The notes under the pieces are model-generated. The model saw only the letters and a program-made list of their open reading frames with translations, was not told where the DNA came from and ran no database searches. Made by a program: the position numbers and the translations under genes. DNA of 47,251 bases from Scytonema sp. RU_4_4 (GTDB taxonomy: Bacteria; Cyanobacteriota; Cyanobacteriia; Cyanobacteriales; Nostocaceae), in NCBI GenBank assembly GCA_012031965.1, contig JAAUSC010000031.1:1-47251 (forward strand). The letters run 5' to 3'. Each line of letters starts with the position of its first letter. Positions within the stretch are counted from its first letter, which is position 1. This document shows, one piece after another, positions 1 through 7,929 of this stretch.

Positions 1-2
1 CT

Positions 3-212
3 CAAGGCAATGGTTGGAATAGTATTCTGAATAACCTGCGTTTGATACTTCAGCCATTTACGCTATTTAACTTAATTAAACCTTGGTTAACGGTCTTTAC
101 AGTCCCTAAGCTATCTGAGGGTTTTTTTCAACTTCAAATGATTGTTAATAATCTGACTCGCTCAATTTTTCAAAACTTCAATATCCCTTATTTCTATTTT
201 TCCTCTGCCTAG
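3..212 (+). CDS. C-terminal part of an unrecognised protein (gene enters from the left edge)
   Basis: An open frame runs from the first full codon at position 3 to a TAG at 210-212, giving 69 residues of a C-terminus with the gene start outside the window. The fragment is hydrophobic and aromatic-rich, with motifs such as FNLIKPWLTVF and FNIPYFYFSSA, and it lacks internal stops. It converges on the truncated glycosyltransferase gene and their stop codons share the palindrome CTAG, so the two genes overlap by four bases. I do not recognise the family. A chance open frame of this length is possible, but the sustained amino-acid composition argues for a real gene end. Confidence 0.5.
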   Translation, partial: QGNGWNSILNNLRLILQPFTLFNLIKPWLTVFTVPKLSEGFFQLQMIVNNLTRSIFQNFNIPYFYFSSA

Positions 213-742
213 AGTGACAAAAGAGGGTTAAGTAACTCGTAACCCGCTTGATTGCGGAGACGCGCCCACCAGGCGGAATTATAGCCCCAGTTTGTGAAAT
301 GAGGCGGAACACTCGTGTCTCTGTTAAGAACTACAGCACTACATACAGTAATGAAGGGAATATCAAGAGATTCTGCAATAGCTGCTCCTCCTGGTGAAAC
401 TTGGTCTATTAACAGTGCTTCTACACCTGCTTCTTTGATGGCTTTTGGGGCATCTCGAAGCATGACAACTGCTGAGTCCTTGAGTAGATTGATGGTATAT
501 TTTGTTGCTGCAAATCCGCTGAGTTTCCCAAGATCTGTCAAAGATTGTGCGATCGCCCCACTCGGAAATTCAACTTCGCCTATCGCCCGAAATTCCAATT
601 CTGCTGCTAGTATTTTAGGTTTAGCATCAAGCGCTCCGATGAAAGTCACACGATGACCACGCTTTTGCAGTTCTTTTCCTAAAGGAAGCATTGTGTTAAG
701 GTGACCAGTGGATGCGGGGCAAATGAGTCCAAAATGAGTCAT
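209..742 (-). pseudogene. Truncated UGT-type glycosyltransferase (N-terminal domain only)
   Basis: The 177 residues begin with MTHFGLICPASTGHLNTMLP, the N-terminal acceptor-binding start typical of UDP-sugar glycosyltransferases of the GT1/MGT/CrtX type, including the GHxxPxxxLGxxLxxRGHxVTF pattern. Family members are usually about 400 residues and carry their nucleotide-sugar-binding signature in the second half. This ORF stops with TAG at 209-211 before that half begins, and I found no continuation in the other minus-strand frames down to position 1. The 3' half has therefore been lost and replaced by the convergent gene at 3-212. Without the donor-binding domain it should not be a working transferase. 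Related cyanobacterial enzymes glycosylate carotenoids or other lipophilic acceptors, but the substrate here cannot be told. Confidence 0.75.
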
Positions 743-998
743 ATCTGATACTTTATAAAACTTAATTGATTTTCAGATATTCACAGTACAGGCAAAGCCA
801 TGCAACGGTTAAAGTCAAAACCCGTTATCTATTTAGTAGGTGCAAATGAAATCAACTTATGCACTTACTTTGATACAGCATAAATGTAAAGAAATCGCAA
901 TTTTTTGACAGAAGGCTTGCAAAATTAACCTACTTTTGGTACAGGCAGCGTCTGCTAAATCTATATCTTACTAGCTTGTTGAAAATCTCTTAGTATTA

Positions 999-3818
999 CT
1001 ACACCAAATGTAGCTCGTGAACAAGCATTTTTATGTGCTTAGGCTTTTCAGGAGCGATGCTCCAGCAGGGAGCCACCCAAAGGGTAATCGCGACCTCAGC
1101 TTCCAGAATATCCGATTGTTGTGACGAAAAACCCATTTTCAAAAGAAAAGTTTTCACCTGCTCGTTTCGCGGACCTGAACAGTAAGGAGCAATAATCGTC
1201 TTTAAATTTTTCTGCTTAGCAAAATCAAAAAGGCTGCATAAAAAAGATTGCTCTACTTTACGTCCCAAAGCACGACAGCTCATCAGTAAGGTATCTATGA
1301 ATAAAGATTCGTTTTCCTGCTTAACAATCGCCACACCAACAAGACCATAATCCCCAAAACGGTCTTTAAGATTCAGCACCAGAACAGAGCAAGATTTCTG
1401 AATGTCTTGAATTTCGGATAACGAACGGCGAATTAAAGAAAGATTAAACTGATTGGTTTTCTGTGTCAGTTGTGCGATACGTGGCAAATCTCTTTCCTCA
1501 GCAGATCGGATTTCTACAACCAGTTGCAAGGATTCTAGATAACTCTCAAGGTTAGTTACGCCCTGCTGCAATTCCCGGCGTTGTTGCTCCTGCGCCATAA
1601 ATTCTGTTCGTATTCTGTCTTCTGTTGTGATACTGGAAGAATCAAAACACCAAAGCTTGGAAAGAGTTTCTACATAATGTGCTGGCTCTTTTGGCATGAG
1701 AACAACAGTTACTTCTGGAGAATTAGTTTGCACTTCAAAACACTCGACTGGGGAATCGTCCACAAAAACGAAAGAGTCCAAACCTAAATTTAATTCCTCA
1801 GCAAGTTCGCGCAAATTTGCAGATTTTTCTTGCCAATTAATCCGAGAAGCAGCAATATCTGAGCGTTGCAGCACCATTTCGGGATGACTTTCAAAGACAT
1901 CCCAGACATCTACCTCCTCATTTTTGCTGGCTATCACCAGGAGAATACCACGTTTTTTCAGATCCAGAAGCATTTCCTGAAACAGACGAAAACTGCGTCC
2001 AGGATGGTCATTGCTTAGGGCAATACCATCAATACCGTCCTCGCCCACAACGCCTCCCCACAGAATACCATCGCAATCAAGTGCGAGAACTTTTTTTGCT
2101 GGAAGGAATATTCCACGCACCAAACGGGTCATTGCAATCCCAAGTCTCTGATAAACTATTTGGGAATAGGGAGCGCGAGCGATCGCCTCAAATGATGCAT
2201 CCTGTGCATTTTGTCGTCCAACTTCCTCAACAACTCTGGCAAAATCAAGGATATGAATTCCCTCCATTTTTTCCAGTTGCTCTTGCCACCAAAAGCGTAG
2301 TTTTTCGACTTGTTGATGCTTTCCATGAAAAAATGGCGAAACTGCTGGGGGCAAATTAGACACAATCAACCCTTTTTGATTTTCAGCATAACTACTGATA
2401 GCATCTAACAGTTGACTGGCTCGAATCATTCCGTCTTGATCTCCATCCGAGATTAAATCTTCTGGACGAGTGAGCACGACATTTAATCCATTTTGGTTAC
2501 TGATAAACACGCTCTCTGGAGAAAGAAGAGTTTGTTCTAATTGGTTGAATTCACCAAACTCTACAGAAAATGAAATGCCGAAAGCTTTACACCAGAGTTC
2601 TAGAGTTGAACCTAATGGTTGTGCAGTAAAAGTGGCAGCGATAACAATCTTTTTATCACCTTTCGGCATCGATTCTGCGAAACGACGGGCAAGTGCCTGT
2701 GTTACGGCTTCTGGATTGTAAAGCGGGAGAAGCTCTGGATTATTGGGAATTTCAGTGTCTTGTTTAGGAGTGGATACCGCGTCCGAATTATCTGGATTAT
2801 TATCTGTATGTGCGGCAATTAACTGCTCGATTGACTTGCAAGAATTCAGTTTGAAGATATCCTTGGCGGGAACACGAATAGAAAAACGGTCATATAATGA
2901 AGCGGCAATTGACATTGTGGCTAGGGAATCCCATGCCATACAGTTTTCGCTATTTAAATCATCACTAATCTCTTCTAGTGGCAAACGAATAGCATTGGCA
3001 ATTATTTCATTCAATTGGGAGGAAGCTATCTGCTTCTGTGAAGACTTTGGTTTTGCCTCATTTGCAAATTCGTTGCGTTTGCGGAGAAAAACAGCAGGAT
3101 TACCGCCCCAGATTTCGCCACGTCCTATGCGCGTGTATGGAAGCACATTGCTGCCTACTTCTACTATCGCTTCCTCCTCAATTTTGACCCCCATTCCGAT
3201 TCTAGTACTACCACCAATGGTACTTTTGTTTCCAATTACAATCGGTTCTGAAATATATCTAAGTTTTCCATCAGATGTTGTGTTGGTAGCATGAGCAACA
3301 ATATGACATTCAGTACCAATAACAACGTTATCGCCAACATATGTTAAATCGGGATCTTCTAGCCACATAAGTACTAGAGATTGTTTACCAATATTTACCT
3401 CTGGAGCATAAGCTCGTATCACCAGGTTTCTGAGCCATTTCATAGGAATAGGGGTCCCTTTGAAATAATTCAGAAAAGGGAATGTCGCTATCAATCCTAT
3501 TAGCTTATACGAGATATTTGTTGGTGAAAATTGAAGAAGTGATTGCCAATCCTCAACGAGGTTGGCTTCTAGAAATTTGGGTTTCTTAACAAACCGAAAC
3601 AAAAGAGTTGTACCCAATGCACTTAGGCAAAGAAAGAGAAACAACCAGAACAAGTAAAGTAGGGGAAATATTGCCACTAGCACTAGGGTGTTGATTTCTG
3701 GAAATCTGCTGAAAATTAGCCAAGCCTCCAGAAACCCAGCGATAACAGTTAACACCAGTGGATAAAACCAATCGATAGTTTCAATAGTGAGTGCAAAGAG
3801 TATTTTTACCAGTTTCAT
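999..3818 (-). CDS. Membrane-anchored LbH acyltransferase - acyl carrier - FkbH (HAD-IIIC/GNAT) fusion protein
   Basis: This 939-residue protein has three recognisable parts. Residues about 8-78 form two or three membrane segments, followed by a left-handed beta-helix (hexapeptide) region at about 135-245, resembling the membrane/LbH domains of Pls-type synthetase tails. Residues about 265-337 look like a phosphopantetheine carrier domain with D297-S298-L299 as the attachment site. Residues about 385-939 are FkbH-like: a HAD-IIIC phosphatase core with D581-C-D583, SKNEE at 631 and VDDSP at 686-690, then a GNAT-like domain with the TQKTNQFN and DRFGDYGLVGVAI motifs. FkbH enzymes dephosphorylate 1,3-bisphosphoglycerate and load the glyceryl group on a carrier protein. 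Here the carrier is in cis, so a glyceryl thioester could be made and passed to an acceptor by the LbH part (inference). No polyketide or peptide synthetase genes are adjacent. The acceptor is unknown. Confidence 0.85.
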   Translation of the reverse strand: MKLVKILFALTIETIDWFYPLVLTVIAGFLEAWLIFSRFPEINTLVLVAIFPLLYLFWLFLFLCLSALGTTLLFRFVKKPKFLEANLVEDWQSLLQFSPTNISYKLIGLIATFPFLNYFKGTPIPMKWLRNLVIRAYAPEVNIGKQSLVLMWLEDPDLTYVGDNVVIGTECHIVAHATNTTSDGKLRYISEPIVIGNKSTIGGSTRIGMGVKIEEEAIVEVGSNVLPYTRIGRGEIWGGNPAVFLRKRNEFANEAKPKSSQKQIASSQLNEIIANAIRLPLEEISDDLNSENCMAWDSLATMSIAASLYDRFSIRVPAKDIFKLNSCKSIEQLIAAHTDNNPDNSDAVSTPKQDTEIPNNPELLPLYNPEAVTQALARRFAESMPKGDKKIVIAATFTAQPLGSTLELWCKAFGISFSVEFGEFNQLEQTLLSPESVFISNQNGLNVVLTRPEDLISDGDQDGMIRASQLLDAISSYAENQKGLIVSNLPPAVSPFFHGKHQQVEKLRFWWQEQLEKMEGIHILDFARVVEEVGRQNAQDASFEAIARAPYSQIVYQRLGIAMTRLVRGIFLPAKKVLALDCDGILWGGVVGEDGIDGIALSNDHPGRSFRLFQEMLLDLKKRGILLVIASKNEEVDVWDVFESHPEMVLQRSDIAASRINWQEKSANLRELAEELNLGLDSFVFVDDSPVECFEVQTNSPEVTVVLMPKEPAHYVETLSKLWCFDSSSITTEDRIRTEFMAQEQQRRELQQGVTNLESYLESLQLVVEIRSAEERDLPRIAQLTQKTNQFNLSLIRRSLSEIQDIQKSCSVLVLNLKDRFGDYGLVGVAIVKQENESLFIDTLLMSCRALGRKVEQSFLCSLFDFAKQKNLKTIIAPYCSGPRNEQVKTFLLKMGFSSQQSDILEAEVAITLWVAPCWSIAPEKPKHIKMLVHELHLV

Positions 3819-4080
3819 GGCTTAATTCTCCGATGAGTCATCTTGAAAATGTAAAATTAAGTAACTTATACCTAGTTTTCAGAAGCACTAAACTGATCTC
3901 ACAACAGAATCCGCACATTAACTTGGAAGAATAATTACATTTGAAGAATAGTTACATTGAATAAATAGATGCAGGCGTTTTGAGCTTATGCAGTTCCAAT
4001 TCAGCCACTGCTTGCTGTAACCAACGACAAGATAATTAAAGACCAATACGATTGCTGTTAAGAATAAGGTAGGTTGGGGA

Positions 4081-4123
4081 GGACACTTCCGTGCGGGGGT
4101 TCCCCCCGTTGAGGAAAGTGTCC
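4081..4123. repeat. Palindromic REP-like hairpin in the 3819-4156 gap
   Basis: The 338-base gap between the fusion gene and the TPR gene holds one long imperfect palindrome. GGACACTT at 4081-4088 pairs with AAGTGTCC at 4116-4123, with an inner G/C-rich stem CGGGGG/CCCCCCG. It is followed by a GCGTAGCGC tail often seen with interspersed cyanobacterial repeats. It lies just downstream of neither gene's start, so a terminator role for the TPR gene is possible, but no T-run follows. I see no gene in the rest of this gap; the 76-codon minus frame over it reads through the repeat and is not convincing. Confidence 0.6.
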
Positions 4124-4156
4124 GTTTAAGCGTAGCGCAACCCAACAAGAAACGTT

Positions 4157-4963
4157 TTACTTAAGTGTTAAAAACCGATCCAAAGCCTTTATCATACTCG
4201 GAGGCCATCGGCGAATATTTGCCACCCAGTTGATATCCTTATAACGACCATCCAGTCCAACTGCTGACACCCAATTACTCTCCGCTTCACCTTGTTTTCC
4301 CTGTACCCAATAAGCTGCAGTAATAGCAGCACGCACATCGGCGAAGTTAGGATATTTACGGAGAATATTCCGCATCTGGTGAATAGCTTCGTCTACTTTT
4401 CCAGTTTCATAAAGAGCAAGGGCATAGTTTGCACGAGCAAAGGCGAAATTCGGGGCAATTTCATTGGATTTTTTGTAGTCGGCGATCGCCGACTCCCACT
4501 TCCTCAAACCAGCATTGGCATTCCCTCGATTGTTGTATGCCATCGCATCTAGTGGGTCAAGTTCTAGAACATGATTATAATCTGCGATCGCCTCTTCCCA
4601 TTTTCCCAGACCTTCCAACGCCGTACCACGGTTCAAATAGGGGTCAGTCACATTTGGTGCTAGTTCTACTGCCTTGTTATAATCTGCCAGTGCTTCTTGC
4701 AACTTGTTTTGGCTGACTCTAGAATTTCCCCGGTTACTCCAAGCCGCTGGATTATCGGGAAATTGCTCAATAATTTGCGTCCAGTACCGTTCAGCTGTCG
4801 CAAAATCACCTTTATTTATAGCAGCAAAAGCCTTATTCGCTAACTCATCGCCTTGCTGTAACTGTTCTGGAGTCAAATTGGAGGATTGAGTTTCTGCCAT
4901 GACGACTTCACTCCACCCAAACACCAGTAACAGACTTAAAAAAATAACAATTAATCTCATCAT
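4157..4963 (-). CDS. Secreted tetratricopeptide repeat protein
   Basis: The 268-residue product begins with a hydrophobic signal-like segment (RLIVIFLSLLLVFGW) ending near VMA, so it is probably exported to the periplasm or thylakoid lumen. The rest consists of consecutive 34-residue TPR units, recognisable from repeats of the type AWSNRGNSRVSQNKLQEALADYNKAVEL (only its shape is used here), spanning about residues 40-220. TPR proteins act as scaffolds for protein complexes; in cyanobacteria several assist photosystem assembly, but nothing here identifies the partner. The gene lies 69 bases downstream of ruvB on the same strand and may be partly cotranscribed with it. A block of TCTGCG heptamers separates the two. 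Confidence 0.8.
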   Translation of the reverse strand: MMRLIVIFLSLLLVFGWSEVVMAETQSSNLTPEQLQQGDELANKAFAAINKGDFATAERYWTQIIEQFPDNPAAWSNRGNSRVSQNKLQEALADYNKAVELAPNVTDPYLNRGTALEGLGKWEEAIADYNHVLELDPLDAMAYNNRGNANAGLRKWESAIADYKKSNEIAPNFAFARANYALALYETGKVDEAIHQMRNILRKYPNFADVRAAITAAYWVQGKQGEAESNWVSAVGLDGRYKDINWVANIRRWPPSMIKALDRFLTLK

Positions 4964-4992
4964 CTGCGTTTATCTGCGTCCATCTGCGGTTC
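4963..4992. repeat. Short tandem ATCTGCG-type repeats upstream of the TPR gene
   Basis: Three copies of an ATCTGCG unit lie in tandem (ATCTGCGTTT, ATCTGCGTCC, ATCTGCGGTT), immediately before the TPR gene start. Such short tandemly repeated elements are common between genes in heterocystous cyanobacteria. Their position right at the start codon means they may form part of the 5' leader. A degenerate relative lies at about 34673-34730. Confidence 0.6.
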
Positions 4993-5032
4993 CAAATCCA
5001 AGATTAATCATGACTGGAAGTATTGATCAAAT

Positions 5033-6133
5033 TTACGGCAACAATGACAACTGTTCATTTGGGGGTTTAAAACCCAAATGCTTGTAAGCTGTGGGTGTCG
5101 CGACTCTACCACGGGTCGTCCGGCTTAAATACCCAATCTGCATCAGATATGGTTCATACACTTCCTCAATCGTTTGCGTATCCTCACCCGTTGCTGCAGC
5201 AATCGTTTCCAATCCTACCGGACCACCATTAAACTGTTCAATAATCACACTTAACATCCGACGATCTGTCCAGTCTAAACCGCAAGGATCGACTTGAAAT
5301 AGTTGCAATGCCTCTGCCGCGACCTTTTCGTTAATTTCAGCAAATGATTTGACTTGCGCATAATCACGGACTCGCTTCAGTAATCTATTGGCAATACGTG
5401 GTGTTCCCCGTGAACGACGAGCAACTTCTGTTGCACCATCTTCAGTGATATTAGTTTGGAGTAATTGAGCGCTGCGTAAGACAATTTTGCTCAGTTCATC
5501 GACTTCATAAAATCTGAGTTTTTGAATTAAGCCAAAGCGATCGCGCAACGGTGAAGTCAACGCTCCGGCACGAGTTGTTGCCCCAACCAAGGTAAACTTT
5601 GATAGTGGTATGCTGCGAGTCTTGGTGCTGGAACCTTTACCAATAGTAATATCTAAGCGATAATCCTCCATCGCTGGGTATAAAATTTCTTCTGTCATCC
5701 GTGACAGACGATGAATTTCGTCAATAAACAAAACATCCCCTGGCTTAAGATTCACCAGTAGCCCGACAATATCCCTAGGACGTTCTAAAGCTGGCGCACT
5801 TGTAATTTTGCAATTTACTCCCATCTCAGACGCTAATATCATAGCCATTGTGGTTTTCCCCAATCCTGGAGGACCATACAACAACAGATGATCCAACACC
5901 TCACCCCTAGACTTAGCCGCTTTGATAGCAATATCTAGCACGTCCTTTAAATCTTTTTGCCCGATATAGTCAGCAAATCGCTGTGGTCGTATACTTTCTT
6001 CTTGCTTACCTTCATCAACAGCGGCTTCGGCTTGCAAAAGATTCTCTTTAGGAGGCGCTTTCGCCACCTCACGACGCTGCTTTGGTGGTCTATTGGGTTC
6101 TTGGGGCTGTTTTTTCGAGGAGATAATCGCCAT
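5033..6133 (-). CDS. ruvB: Holliday junction branch migration ATPase RuvB
   Basis: RuvB forms hexameric rings that, with RuvA, drive branch migration of Holliday junctions during recombination and repair in the cytoplasm. The 366-residue protein shows the full AAA+ signature: Walker [10 protein letters not shown] at 87-95, Walker B LFIDEIHR with D138-E139, sensor 1 and arginine-finger region [20 protein letters not shown], and sensor 2 [18 protein letters not shown], followed by the C-terminal winged helix. The N-terminal 45 residues are a basic, proline- and lysine-rich extension seen in cyanobacterial RuvB. No ruvA or ruvC lies in the window, as is usual in cyanobacteria, where these genes are scattered. 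Confidence 0.97.
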   Translation of the reverse strand: MAIISSKKQPQEPNRPPKQRREVAKAPPKENLLQAEAAVDEGKQEESIRPQRFADYIGQKDLKDVLDIAIKAAKSRGEVLDHLLLYGPPGLGKTTMAMILASEMGVNCKITSAPALERPRDIVGLLVNLKPGDVLFIDEIHRLSRMTEEILYPAMEDYRLDITIGKGSSTKTRSIPLSKFTLVGATTRAGALTSPLRDRFGLIQKLRFYEVDELSKIVLRSAQLLQTNITEDGATEVARRSRGTPRIANRLLKRVRDYAQVKSFAEINEKVAAEALQLFQVDPCGLDWTDRRMLSVIIEQFNGGPVGLETIAAATGEDTQTIEEVYEPYLMQIGYLSRTTRGRVATPTAYKHLGFKPPNEQLSLLP

Positions 6134-6390
6134 AATTGCTGCTATTGACTTTTGATATACGACTTTTACACTCTTGAGCGCAAGACGCTAGGGTGTAGGG
6201 GTAACAAAACTGCTATTGACTCGCTTAGTTTTCTCAATGCAAAATTTTTCACCCTTGACACCTTAATATTTTCCCTTATACCCCTATTTCCTTGCACCCC
6301 CACTCACATGCGAGAATGTTGTTTCTGTAATACTCTCGCCAATTTCAAATTTCAATTCCGGATAATCATCACAGGAGTGTCAAACTACTC

Positions 6391-7158
6391 ATGCTAGCTA
6401 AAAGAATCTTACCGTGCTTGGATGTGAAGGCGGGACGAGTTGTAAAAGGAGTTAACTTTGTTAACTTGAGGGATGCAGGCGATCCAGTAGAACTAGCAAA
6501 GGTTTACAACGATGCGGGTGCAGATGAGTTAGTGTTTCTAGATATTACAGCGACTCATGAAGACCGCGACATTATTATTGACGTAGTGTACCGAACTGCT
6601 GAACAGGTCTTTATTCCTCTCACTGTTGGTGGTGGCATCCAATCCTTAGAAAATGTTAAAAATCTTTTACGAGCAGGAGCAGACAAGGTTAGTATTAATT
6701 CTACGGCGGTACGCGACCCAGATTTTATTAATCGGGCTAGTGACCGTTTTGGAAACCAATGTATAGTCGTTGCTATTGATGCCAGACGACGACTAGACCC
6801 CAATCACCCAGGTTGGGATGTTTATGTGCGAGGTGGAAGAGAAAATACTGGTATTGATGCCCTACTTTGGGCACAAGAAGTTGAAAAACGCGGCGCAGGA
6901 GAACTCCTGGTAACAAGTATGGATGCTGATGGCACTCAAGCTGGTTATGACATAGAGTTAACTCGCGCAATTGCTGAAACCGTACAAATTCCAGTCATTG
7001 CATCTGGTGGTGCAGGTCATTGCGAACATATCTATACTGCGCTGACAGAAGGTCAAGCAGAAGCAGCATTATTGGCATCGCTTTTACATTACGGACACTT
7101 AAGTATAGTTGAGATTAAAACTTATCTGCGCGATCGCCAAGTTCCAGTGAGAATGTGA
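6391..7158 (+). CDS. hisF: Imidazole glycerol phosphate synthase cyclase subunit HisF
   Basis: HisF uses ammonia delivered by HisH to convert PRFAR into imidazole glycerol phosphate and AICAR in histidine biosynthesis. The 255-residue sequence is a full-length (beta-alpha)8 barrel. The catalytic aspartates are in place: D11 in RILPCLDV and D130 in IVVAIDARR. The phosphate-binding loops TVGGGIQS and [10 protein letters not shown] are intact. It begins at ATG 6391 and stands alone, with ruvB divergent on its left. Its promoter must lie in the 257-base gap 6134-6390, where I see no other gene. Confidence 0.97.
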   Translation: MLAKRILPCLDVKAGRVVKGVNFVNLRDAGDPVELAKVYNDAGADELVFLDITATHEDRDIIIDVVYRTAEQVFIPLTVGGGIQSLENVKNLLRAGADKVSINSTAVRDPDFINRASDRFGNQCIVVAIDARRRLDPNHPGWDVYVRGGRENTGIDALLWAQEVEKRGAGELLVTSMDADGTQAGYDIELTRAIAETVQIPVIASGGAGHCEHIYTALTEGQAEAALLASLLHYGHLSIVEIKTYLRDRQVPVRM

Positions 7159-7261
7159 TCTCAACTCGCAAGTCTTTATCAACCAACCAAGTGGTAGTTC
7201 AACACAGTTCTCGAAAACAGTGTTAATATAAGTTAACAAGAATTAATAATATTATAGAGAT

Positions 7262-7453
7262 ATGTTGATACCTATTTTAGTTTTTGATGTGGCGTTAGTA
7301 GCCTGGTCGCTGCATCTGATGGAAAAGGCGTATGAAAATAAAGAATTTTCTCTAATGTTAGCTGGTACACTAGTTGCCCTAGCAGCAGCCGCGATGTTAG
7401 TCGTTTACTTCCTAATGGGGCACTGTATAAGTTATTTATTGCAAGTCTCTTGA
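7262..7453 (+). CDS. Small two-helix membrane protein
   Basis: This 63-residue ORF encodes two hydrophobic helices (about residues 2-18 and 32-56) with a short polar link, MEKAYENKEF. The pattern is that of a small integral membrane protein. It follows hisF by 103 bases and precedes tRNA-Ala. I do not recognise a named family, though small proteins of this kind are widespread in cyanobacteria. It contains no photosystem small-subunit signature that I can identify. AT-rich sequence with TATTAT-like boxes just upstream suggests its own promoter. Confidence 0.65.
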   Translation: MLIPILVFDVALVAWSLHLMEKAYENKEFSLMLAGTLVALAAAAMLVVYFLMGHCISYLLQVS

Positions 7454-7563
7454 ATTGCTCATTGCCATTGGCTAGTGTCTTATAGCCCTTATTAGCAATT
7501 AGTGATAAGCAGTGTTGACAAACAGCAGATTCTTAAAGTACTATTTGTGATGCACTATTGCAA

Positions 7564-7636
7564 GGGGTTATAGCTCAGTTGGTAGAGCACCTCAATGGCA
7601 TTGAGGGGGTCAGCGGTTCGAATCCGCTTAGCTCCA
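7564..7636 (+). tRNA. tRNA-Ala (anticodon GGC)
   Basis: The 73-nt sequence folds as a cloverleaf. The acceptor GGGGTTA pairs with TAGCTCC, with two G-U pairs. The D-arm is AGCTCAGTTGGTAGAGC, and the anticodon stem CCTCA/TGAGG encloses the loop ATGGCAT, giving anticodon GGC. The T-arm contains GGTTCGAATCC. The discriminator base is A73, and CCA is not encoded. It reads GCC and GCU alanine codons. Confidence 0.96.
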
Positions 7637-7692
7637 TTTGTACATTAAATAATTATTGTCAACTAAAACAACAACAATCAATCTGGGTAATG

Positions 7693-7726
7693 ACTTTACT
7701 TTGTGGGTTTATAAATAAAGTAAAGT
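7693..7726. promoter_or_regulatory. Perfect 10-bp inverted repeat after tRNA-Ala
   Basis: ACTTTACTTT at 7693-7702 is the exact reverse complement of AAAGTAAAGT at 7717-7726, with a 14-base loop. It lies 56 bases after the tRNA and 27 bases before the 48-codon ORF at 7754. It could be an operator for that ORF or a weak AT-rich terminator for the tRNA; the following TTTTA is short. The sequence does not decide between these. Confidence 0.5.
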
Positions 7727-7753
7727 TTTACTCTTGAAGTACTATTAGTTTTG

Positions 7754-7900
7754 ATGAGTTCTCCACAATTGAATGAAAAGCTTGAGCGGTTCCATCAGAT
7801 AATGAAAAATGAATGCATACGACCCGATATCTCGGTGTCGCTTAAAGATGCAAGAAAGATTTTTGAAGAATATATTGAAACATATTTTGCTCTACGATGA
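7754..7900 (+). CDS. Small hypothetical protein, 48 residues
   Basis: ATG at 7754 opens a 49-codon frame ending in TGA at 7898-7900. The peptide begins MSSPQLNEKLERFHQIMKN and ends FEEYIETYFALR, with a charged, helix-forming composition and no membrane segment. No strong Shine-Dalgarno is visible. It sits between tRNA-Ala and the convergent CHAT gene, ending 29 bases from the CHAT stop. The perfect inverted repeat just upstream supports a regulated unit. Function is not recognised. Confidence 0.45.
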   Translation: MSSPQLNEKLERFHQIMKNECIRPDISVSLKDARKIFEEYIETYFALR

Positions 7901-7929
7901 GAGAGTATCGCGTACCTATTACGATCACA

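Noticed and set aside
3918-4148. 76-codon minus-strand ORF
   Set aside because: It reads through the palindromic repeat, has no ribosome site and overlaps no known family.
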